Of a stretch of DNA of 6,762 nucleotides, positions 1 to 5,712 are shown piece after piece. The position numbers and the translations under genes were made by a program. Source of the DNA: Candidatus Methylomirabilota bacterium (GTDB lineage Bacteria > Methylomirabilota > Methylomirabilia > Methylomirabilales > Methylomirabilaceae); the NCBI GenBank assembly GCA_016200385.1, contig JACQEV010000005.1:1-6762 (forward strand). Direction: 5' to 3'. The notes beneath the pieces were generated by a model. That model saw only the letters and a program-made list of their open reading frames with translations, searched no databases and was not told the DNA's origin. Numbering within the stretch: position 1 is the first letter of the stretch; each line of letters begins with the position of its first letter.

Positions 1-1809
1 CGATCTCTTGCTAAAGGCGGGCGACCCAGTGTCCCCAAAGCTCTTCGCAAGGATGTCTGTCTGCTCCGTCTCGATGTCCAGGGTCACCAGCCGCTTCTCG
101 TTGATGTGTGGCTTGATTCCGATAATCACCCCGATGTCCTTCTGCTGGACCGTCCGGAAGACCCCGGCGGGAGTCACTTGTCCCCCGGTCGTCGGCGCGC
201 TGACAGACGTCAGGCTCGCCTGTTCGTTCGTGATAATCGGCACCTCCGAACCAATTTGCAGCTTGGCCTCCTTATTGTTGGCCGTGAGTATGTGGGGAGC
301 GGCCAGAATATTCACCTTCGTATAGGTTGCCACGTTGTTGAGGAATGTCCTGAATCTGGTCCCTTCCACGAAGGTGAAGGTCAGGCCTCCTTTGTCAATG
401 AGTTGCCCGGCAGCGCTGATTCCCTTGAGGATCGAGCCGGACAAGGGGTTCAAGGATTGAACGACAAAGGAGCCAGAGTTCACGAAAGCCTCGAGGCTGA
501 ATGCCAGTGAATCGGTCAGCGTCACTTCGGCTAGCAGGGCCTCGATGATGACCTGTTTCGGGACGATGTCCAGCTTCTTGATCGTCGCCTCGATGAACTC
601 ATAGTTGCGAGGCGAGGTCTTGATGACCAGCGCATTCGTCGCATCGTCTGGGACGATGATGACATCACCCACCACTTCCCCTGGCGCGGGCTCGACGCCG
701 GGCAGGAGAGTCGCCCCGGGATACGGCTGGCCGGTGGCAGGCGGGGCCGGCGGAGCAAGGGGTACTTGGCCAGGGGTCGGAGGGGGTGGAGTGGGCGGCT
801 GGACGCCGAGCCCCGCCCTGGGAGGCGGCAGACCCGGCCTGGCGCCGGGAGCTGCAGGGCGTGGCAAGACGTCTCGCCGCCCGTACAGCGTATTGAGGAT
901 AGTGGCCAGGTCGGTGGCCTTCACGTTCTCCACGAAGTAGACGAAGATCCGCTGGATATTGTCCCGCTTGCCCGGGATGTCCAGGGCCTTGATGGTCTCG
1001 AGCAGCCTTTTCACCGTCGAGCTGAAGCCGGCGATAATCAGGCTGTTGGTCTCCTTGTGGACCGCCATCTTCGCGCCTCTGGCCAGGAACGACTGAAGGA
1101 TCCTCGCCATCTCTTCGGCGGAGAGATGGTCGAGATGGACGATCTGCGTCACGTACCGCTCGCGCTCTTCGCCCCGCTCTTTTCCCACCTGCACGTCCTG
1201 GGCCTCCTGCTGCGCCACCGCGATCGGGACGATCTTGTAATACAAGCCATCCTTCACCGCCACCAGGTTATTCACTTCTAGCACTGATTCCATGACGGAG
1301 AAGACCTCGCTGGCAGGAATCTTGGTGGTGGTCCGCATCGTGACATTCGTCTTGATGCCAGGACCGATGATGAAGTTGATCCCGGTGATGTCGGCGATAG
1401 AGCGGAGGACGAGCTCCAGGTCGGCGTTCTCGAAGTTCAGCGAGACATACTGGGGCTTGCCCTGCTGGCCGGCCGGCGTCCCGGGCACGCCAAGCGGTCC
1501 GGCCTTGGTCCCTGCCGGAGAGCCAGGAGGGCCTTCTTTCGAACCCTCCGGGGGAGGTGGGGCCGGACCTCTCTCCGCCGCTGCGGGGGTGCTTGCTTCC
1601 TCCGATTCCCGCGCCTTCCCCTCCGTGGCTTGCGAAGACGAACCGGATGGGACGGGTTGTGAAGCCACGAGGGCGGACGCCGCCCCCTTCGACTCTACCT
1701 TCGCAAGCGATGGATTCGGCTCAGACCCGCCAAGCCAATTCACGATGGAGCAGGCCGGGAGGGTGACACCAATCATCACGATCATGAAGACCTGTGTGCG
1801 GCTAGCCAA
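1..1809 (-). CDS. gspD: Type II secretion system secretin GspD, 3' end cut by window edge
   Basis: The minus-strand frame is open for 603 codons from a TTG at 1809 to the left edge, with no stop inside the window. The product forms the multimeric outer-membrane channel of the T2SS. Residues 1-20 look like a lipoprotein signal with lipobox L-P-A-C, placing the lipidated Cys at 20. Residues 21-119 are a Pro/Gly/Ser/Ala-rich linker. Residues 120-195 match the secretin N0 domain (YVSLNFENADLELVL). Residues 219-280 are one N1-type KH-like module (YVTQIVHLDHLSAEEMARIL). Residues 287-417 are a second such module, split by a Pro-rich insert at about 311-380. The secretin core starts near 418 (QVIIEALLAEV) and includes the hallmark AAPHILTANNKEAKLQIGSE at 503-522 and DIGVIIGIKPHIN at 558-570. 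Only two N1-N3-type modules are seen where GspD usually has three. The TTG start is chosen because an AGGAGG lies 9 nt upstream and an in-frame TGA lies just before it at 1813-1815. The alternative ATG at 1785 would leave only 11 residues before the lipobox Cys. The missing C-terminus should hold the rest of the barrel and any S-domain. Confidence 0.95.
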   Translation of the reverse strand, partial: MASRTQVFMIVMIGVTLPACSIVNWLGGSEPNPSLAKVESKGAASALVASQPVPSGSSSQATEGKARESEEASTPAAAERGPAPPPPEGSKEGPPGSPAGTKAGPLGVPGTPAGQQGKPQYVSLNFENADLELVLRSIADITGINFIIGPGIKTNVTMRTTTKIPASEVFSVMESVLEVNNLVAVKDGLYYKIVPIAVAQQEAQDVQVGKERGEERERYVTQIVHLDHLSAEEMARILQSFLARGAKMAVHKETNSLIIAGFSSTVKRLLETIKALDIPGKRDNIQRIFVYFVENVKATDLATILNTLYGRRDVLPRPAAPGARPGLPPPRAGLGVQPPTPPPPTPGQVPLAPPAPPATGQPYPGATLLPGVEPAPGEVVGDVIIVPDDATNALVIKTSPRNYEFIEATIKKLDIVPKQVIIEALLAEVTLTDSLAFSLEAFVNSGSFVVQSLNPLSGSILKGISAAGQLIDKGGLTFTFVEGTRFRTFLNNVATYTKVNILAAPHILTANNKEAKLQIGSEVPIITNEQASLTSVSAPTTGGQVTPAGVFRTVQQKDIGVIIGIKPHINEKRLVTLDIETEQTDILAKSFGDTGSPAFSKRS

Positions 1810-1818
1810 TACTCACTC

Positions 1819-1824
1819 CCTCCT
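1819..1824 (-). promoter_or_regulatory. Strong Shine-Dalgarno of gspD
   Basis: On the minus strand AGGAGG stands 9 nt upstream of the TTG at 1809, inside the 70-nt gspC-gspD spacer. It supports a non-ATG start for the secretin. It is the best ribosome binding site in the window and may uncouple gspD translation from the tightly packed genes before it. I saw no convincing promoter or hairpin in the rest of the spacer (1810-1879). Confidence 0.7.
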
Positions 1825-1879
1825 GAACCACGACAGTGTGCGACAAGGCGCTCGTCAACAACAAATCGTTACCAGGACG

Positions 1880-2521
1880 TTATCGGTTCTTGAACTGCTT
1901 GCGCATCGTCTTCTCCTGCTGCTTCACCGCCTTTTGTTCCTGCTTATACATTTGCCTTTCAATCTTATCGGGTTTCGCTGTAGGCAGCGTGGGCATCAAT
2001 GCCGGAGCGGCGGGAGCTATTGGCTGCCCGCTGGTGTGAGACAGCACCGTCTCGATCGCCGTCTTGAGGAAGATCTCGACGCTCTCGCCGCCCCGCTTAT
2101 ACATGATCCGGTCCTCCCTGATCTCGGTAATCACCCCTCCCGCCACCTCCTGGTTCACCGCGTAGATCTGCTGTTTGTCTTTGTCACTTACGATTGCCCG
2201 GCGCTCCTCATCGACGAGGATGGTGCCAACGAGCGTCGGGAGAGGGACCGGCGCAGGCACAGGTTGCTGCAGGCCGAGACGCTGCGGGAGAATAGGAGGG
2301 GGTTGCTTGAACGGGTTCTTTTCCATGATCACGTCGAACTGCGCCAGGGGCGGGCGGGGGAGCGGGACGAAGGCGAGTGGTGTCGCCTCCTGCGACAGCT
2401 TCGGCATAGGCCGGTCAGCGATCGAGGCGCCAGACGGGACCCACGTCTTCGCGAGGGCGGTTGCGATCAGCACCGCGACCGCGGCCAAGGTGAGATTCAG
2501 AAGCCGCAGGGGCCTGCCCAT
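1880..2521 (-). CDS. gspC: GspC/PilP-like T2SS inner-membrane-to-secretin linker protein
   Basis: This 213-residue protein has one N-terminal membrane anchor (about residues 8-24, LNLTLAAVAVLIATALA) after a short basic cytoplasmic end. A Pro-rich periplasmic linker follows (about 37-96), containing the GspC/PilP-type motif FDVIMEKNPF at 62-71. The homology-region domain spans about 97-151 (LVGTILVDEERRAIVSD, then Y-x-V-x-Q-x-V and a further beta strand ending VEIFL). In the family this domain contacts the secretin N0 domain. There is no room for the C-terminal PDZ domain of classical GspC. Instead residues 160-182 are Pro/Ala-rich and 184-213 form a strongly charged Lys/Gln/Arg tail. The ATG at 2521 lies 1 nt after the gspM stop with a GGAGG 12 nt upstream. 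An in-frame ATG at 2566 exists but would overlap gspM by 44 nt and add 15 charged residues before the anchor, so I prefer 2521. The order immediately before gspD fits a C-D pair. PilP is the nearest alternative name. Confidence 0.85.
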   Translation of the reverse strand: MGRPLRLLNLTLAAVAVLIATALAKTWVPSGASIADRPMPKLSQEATPLAFVPLPRPPLAQFDVIMEKNPFKQPPPILPQRLGLQQPVPAPVPLPTLVGTILVDEERRAIVSDKDKQQIYAVNQEVAGGVITEIREDRIMYKRGGESVEIFLKTAIETVLSHTSGQPIAPAAPALMPTLPTAKPDKIERQMYKQEQKAVKQQEKTMRKQFKNR

Positions 2522-2522
2522 T

Positions 2523-3086
2523 TCAGCTTTTTTCCTCCGCTGCCAATGTGAAGCCACTGACCACAACCGCCACCTGTAGCTCGGCGCCTGGCCTGGGGAA
2601 GGAGGCGTTCAGCATCAGCTTGGGCACGGTGAGCAGCTTTCCGGAGCTCTCGATCTTATACAAGAAGTCGCGCAGCTTTTTTAGGTCGGAGTTCAAGGAC
2701 AGCTCTACCGAGACCTGCGTAAATCCCTCCACTTTCTTCGGCAAGTGTATGCTCTCGCTTGCGATGGTCACACCGCTCTCCCCGGCTGCCTTGTGCAGGA
2801 TCGACTGAAGGTCGGCCGCGGCCAGCGTCAGTTTCTCGCCGGGCAGGAGACGCCGCTGAAGTTGCGAGAAGAGCTGTTCGGCATCGGTGAATTTCCTCTC
2901 GTACCGCTTCTTCCCCTCCACCACCAGTTGGTACCGTTCGAGTGCGCGGAGCTTCTCCCGGTACTCGTTCCGGACCTCAACCTGCTTCGAGACAACCGGG
3001 ACGACGACGTACTTGATGGCGAGGAAGGCAACAAGGAGGACCCCACCGGCCAGGACAAACCGCCGCTCACGCGAAGAGATGGTCAC
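2523..3086 (-). CDS. gspM: GspM, PilO-like T2SS assembly platform protein
   Basis: This is a 187-residue bitopic inner-membrane protein. A short basic N-terminus (SSRERR) precedes a transmembrane segment at about 10-31. A charged coiled-coil follows at about 34-80 (EVRNEYREKLRALERY). Residues about 84-180 form the periplasmic ferredoxin-like alpha/beta domain, including LQSILHKAAGESGV and the FLYKIESSGKLLTVPKLML block that is typical of PilO and the GspM 'type b' family. The protein partners GspL in the platform. The start is a GTG at 3086 that overlaps the gspL stop in a GTGA arrangement; the SD is weak (AAGG), so coupling to gspL translation is likely. The sequence shows the PilO-like fold; the name GspM rests on position between gspL and gspC/D in a T2SS operon. 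Confidence 0.87.
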   Translation of the reverse strand: MTISSRERRFVLAGGVLLVAFLAIKYVVVPVVSKQVEVRNEYREKLRALERYQLVVEGKKRYERKFTDAEQLFSQLQRRLLPGEKLTLAAADLQSILHKAAGESGVTIASESIHLPKKVEGFTQVSVELSLNSDLKKLRDFLYKIESSGKLLTVPKLMLNASFPRPGAELQVAVVVSGFTLAAEEKS

Positions 3087-4522
3087 GACCGCACGCCCTT
3101 GCGAACCTCGAGGAGAGCCTTGATCTGAAACTCCTGCGTCTCCGCGTCGCGCCGCGCCACGGGCGAGGTGAATTGAGCGTTTTCAAAGACCGGTGACTCC
3201 TCCAGGATCGAGATCAGATCGGAGGCGGAGCCGGTGATCGAACCGCCGATTCGGACTTCCCGCCCGTCCACGTTAAACAGGGTCAGGGTCACGCCTTTGG
3301 GCAGGACCTGAACCAGCTCGCGCAGCACATCGAGCTTCCTGATCTCCTCTCGCTCAATATTTTCCAGAGCGGAGGTTTGGGCGCCAAGCTTGGCTGCTCC
3401 CTCCTTGAGCTGCTCGACCTTGGCCGCCTCGGCTTGAACCCGCTTGACTGTTGCCGTCAGGTCGGCGAGGGCACGGCGCTCATTGATCGCATAGCTTACC
3501 GCATAGGCCAGGCCGAGGGCGACAATGAGGACCAGGAGCCGGAAGGTCATCGCCAGGCCAGGTTCGCGACGAGGGGGGGCCACCTCTTTCGGCAGCAGGT
3601 CTATGTGGAGTGGGAGCGCCACGAGCCCATTCAGGGCAAGGCCGACGGCCGCGCCGAGGACCGGGGCCACCTGAGGGTCAATGCCCCGAGCCTTGATCCG
3701 TCGGAAGGGGTGGAGGAGCTCTACCTCTAATCCGGTCCGCTGGGCCAGGTGGTGGAGCAAATCCCCCCTGCCCCTAGTGGATCCCGAGAGGGCGATCCGC
3801 CCTGTCCCTTGTAGGCCGCCGGTCGCTTCGAGGTGGGCCAGGAGACCGGAGAGCTCCGGCAGCAGGACGTCAAGCGGCGCCGCCGGGCCGAGGGTGAGGT
3901 ATCGGGAGTATCGGAGGACCCCATCCTTTGCGATGCCGATCTCGGCTTCCCCGTCCCGGAGATCGATGAGGGCCGTCAGGGGCGCCATCGCTCGACCCTG
4001 GTTGTAGAAGAGCGCGTTCAACGAGGCAAACGTGGAAACGCCCAGAGCTGTGGCTCTGATCCCTGCCTCTCCCAGGAGGCCGAGATACCGACTGACCTCC
4101 TCTTTTCTGGCCGCCGCCAATAACAGCGTCGCCTTCTCAGCGTCCCTTTCCAGCACCTGAAAGTCGTACTGAGCCTCCTCCGGCGGGAAGGGGATGTGCC
4201 GTTCGACCTCGTAATCCAGGATCCCCTTCAGTTCTTCTTCGCCGACCGCCGGCATGCTCACCGAGCGCATGGTCACCAGACTCCTCGGCAGACCAACCGT
4301 GACGAACGTAGGGCGGGCGGGCAATCGACCCAGGATGCCCTCCAACCCTCTCTTGAGCGCCTCATCCCTGCCGTCCCCTTCGTGGGGGAGTTCCTCGACC
4401 CCCCAATCGAGAAGCCGCACACGGCCGAAGGCTCTGCACAACAGGGCATGGCACAAGAGCCCGCCCCGGACGTCGACGCCCAGGCCGATCTTCCTCCTTG
4501 GGATCAGCTCGCGCAGTTCCAT
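3083..4522 (-). CDS. gspL: GspL, PilM-PilN-type fusion of the T2SS assembly platform
   Basis: This 479-residue protein joins a cytoplasmic actin-like PilM/GspL domain to a PilN-like membrane and periplasmic part. The phosphate-1-like motif is IGLGVDVRGG at 12-21. The PilM signature follows at about 76-124 (VGLPRSLVTMRSVSMP, then EVERHIPFPPEEAQYDFQVL). A phosphate-2-like strand lies at 184-197 (ALIDLRDGEAEIGI), and an adenosine-type loop at 244-252 (ALSGSTRGR), which is poorer in Gly than active PilM loops. HIDLLP at 306-311 resembles the PilN I-N-L-L-P motif. One transmembrane helix spans about 325-346, then a coiled coil to about 400, then a periplasmic ferredoxin-like domain (VLPKGVTLTLFNVDGREVRI). 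In T2SS, GspL docks the GspE ATPase and pairs with GspM. The ATG at 4522 shares its A with the gspK stop (TGATG) and has a G-rich AGGGGG just upstream. The stop overlaps gspM by 4 nt. Confidence 0.92.
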   Translation of the reverse strand: MELRELIPRRKIGLGVDVRGGLLCHALLCRAFGRVRLLDWGVEELPHEGDGRDEALKRGLEGILGRLPARPTFVTVGLPRSLVTMRSVSMPAVGEEELKGILDYEVERHIPFPPEEAQYDFQVLERDAEKATLLLAAARKEEVSRYLGLLGEAGIRATALGVSTFASLNALFYNQGRAMAPLTALIDLRDGEAEIGIAKDGVLRYSRYLTLGPAAPLDVLLPELSGLLAHLEATGGLQGTGRIALSGSTRGRGDLLHHLAQRTGLEVELLHPFRRIKARGIDPQVAPVLGAAVGLALNGLVALPLHIDLLPKEVAPPRREPGLAMTFRLLVLIVALGLAYAVSYAINERRALADLTATVKRVQAEAAKVEQLKEGAAKLGAQTSALENIEREEIRKLDVLRELVQVLPKGVTLTLFNVDGREVRIGGSITGSASDLISILEESPVFENAQFTSPVARRDAETQEFQIKALLEVRKGVRS

Positions 4523-5712
4523 CAGGCCCCCTGCCGCGGGTCGAGACTCCAGAGCTGGATCGTGAGCTTCGGCTGACCAGCGGACCCCTCGTTTCGCAGA
4601 ATAGCGGCGACGCGTCCCACAAGCATCGAGCCTGTCGCCCGCCCGACAGATTCCACATAGAAGTTCCGAGAGAGGACCGCGCCGATCTGGCTAAGGCCCG
4701 CGAGAAGCTGCTGGGGCGAGGCTGGACCCGGTTGGCCTCCAGGGACCAAGGCGAACCCTTGCCTGCTTGGGCCGACGACGGAGGTCATGAGATTGGTTAG
4801 CTCTCCCACGTTACGGAATGGCGCCTCAGTCCGTCGGGCGAGAGCGATCTTGGCCTCTGCGGCCGTCAGTCCAAGAGCCATCAATACCTCCGGACTGGCC
4901 GTGTTGATGTTCACACGACCTGAGCTGAAAACCGAGAGGAGTCTCGCCACGCCAAGATACTCTCCGGACATGAGCTTCCGTTCCCAAGGAAGCTGTGCCT
5001 CCAGTTCCGCCCGCCTCTGGGGGTTGGCGACGTTGCCATACAGGATCTCCGGGGTCATCCCTTTGACCAAAAGCAGTTCGTCAATCGATTCGAAATTGCC
5101 ATTTTTGGCCCGATACGGGGTGGGAAGCGAAAGGTAATAGTCATCCTCGGCACCATTGAGGCGATGGAGATTGTCGGGATCACGCCAGTCCAGAATCGAA
5201 TCGACGATGGTGGACAGAAGCTTCTCATCCCCAACTCCCGAGTTAGAAAACAGCCGGCGGAGAATCGGGTCGGTCGCCGAATTCAAGGAAATCTTGCTCT
5301 CCTCATCCGTGACAGTGACCCAGTAGTTTCCTCTCCCCACAGGAACGTTTTCATAGGCTGAAGGATTGGTATGCCAATGCTCATCCAGCGCATCGTAAAG
5401 TGATGAATCCGGGATAACGTTCCTGTCGGCGTTGATGATCTCCGCCGCCGCGCGATACACTCCCGCCTCGGCGATGTAGTAGGCCTCCGCTGCCTCCTTG
5501 AAGTTACCGGTCGCGGCAAGCTCCGTCCGCATTGAAAATGCGAAGGTCGTGAAGATAATGCCCAGCAACGCCAGGATCCAGAGCACGACCATGAGCGCCA
5601 TCCCGCACTCGGAATGAAGACCATGTTTCGGGTTTCGGGTTTCGGGTTTCGGGTAGGGGCGACCCACCGGGTTGCCCCTCCACCTGAAACGCCACACTCG
5701 ACACGTGTTCAT
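4522..5712 (-). CDS. gspK: GspK, large minor pseudopilin
   Basis: This 396-residue protein is the tip pseudopilin of the T2SS. The type III signal is E-C-G at 35-37 followed by MALMVVLWILALLGIIFTTF. Cleavage by the prepilin peptidase is expected after Gly37. Position +5 of the mature protein is Val rather than Glu, as is normal for GspK. Family hallmarks are DEESKISLNSA at 136-146, the acidic DSILDWRDPDNLHRLNGAED at 171-190 (calcium-binding region of the family), the first helix-hairpin-helix block near 204-224 (GNFESIDELLLVKGMTPEIL), and GRVNINTASPEVLMALGLT at 265-283. The ATG at 5712 overlaps the gspJ stop as ATGA, which fixes the start. The leader is therefore 37 residues, much longer than usual, and residues 16-30 (VGRPYPKPETRNPKH) are encoded by a hairpin and tandem heptamers. 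The rest looks intact. Confidence 0.94.
   Translation of the reverse strand: MNTCRVWRFRWRGNPVGRPYPKPETRNPKHGLHSECGMALMVVLWILALLGIIFTTFAFSMRTELAATGNFKEAAEAYYIAEAGVYRAAAEIINADRNVIPDSSLYDALDEHWHTNPSAYENVPVGRGNYWVTVTDEESKISLNSATDPILRRLFSNSGVGDEKLLSTIVDSILDWRDPDNLHRLNGAEDDYYLSLPTPYRAKNGNFESIDELLLVKGMTPEILYGNVANPQRRAELEAQLPWERKLMSGEYLGVARLLSVFSSGRVNINTASPEVLMALGLTAAEAKIALARRTEAPFRNVGELTNLMTSVVGPSRQGFALVPGGQPGPASPQQLLAGLSQIGAVLSRNFYVESVGRATGSMLVGRVAAILRNEGSAGQPKLTIQLWSLDPRQGA
5625..5652. repeat. Four perfect GTTTCGG tandem heptamers inside the gspK leader
   Basis: The plus strand carries GTTTCGG four times in a row without interruption, starting at 5625, 5632, 5639 and 5646. A partial unit (GTA) follows. 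On the gspK strand these read CCGAAAC and, because 7 is not a multiple of 3, they encode the frame-cycling peptide PKPETRNPK (residues 21-29). The array lies entirely upstream of the prepilin cleavage site. Change in copy number by other than three units would shift the gspK frame. Confidence 0.9.
5655..5679. repeat. Hairpin (11-bp arms, 3-nt loop) in the gspK leader
   Basis: AGGGGCGACCC (5655-5665) and GGGTTGCCCCT (5669-5679) are inverted copies separated by ACC. Ten of eleven positions pair in the minus-strand mRNA, with one C-A mismatch (5661/5673). The structure sits about 34-58 nt downstream of the gspK ATG and directly beside the heptamer array, so the two together look like one compact repeat element of about 55 bp. 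It is coding (residues about 12-19), so a terminator role is unlikely; slowing ribosomes or mRNA stability are possible. Confidence 0.75.

Noticed and set aside
1292..2551. Long plus-strand open frame of 419 codons
   Set aside because: It lies antisense to gspD and gspC across their boundary and spacer, has Arg/His/Pro-rich low-complexity content typical of a GC-rich antisense shadow, and shows no recognisable domain. The minus-strand genes have clear family motifs.
2522..2566. Upstream ATG for gspC giving 15 extra residues
   Set aside because: It would overlap gspM by 44 nt and place charged residues before the anchor; the ATG at 2521, 1 nt after the gspM stop, fits the pattern of the other junctions.
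5625..5652. CRISPR-like or telomere-like array
   Set aside because: The units are 7 bp and contiguous with no spacers, so it is not CRISPR; four copies inside a gene do not support a telomere or replication end.
5655..5679. Rho-independent terminator
   Set aside because: The hairpin is inside the coding part of gspK and has no T-run following it on the minus strand.
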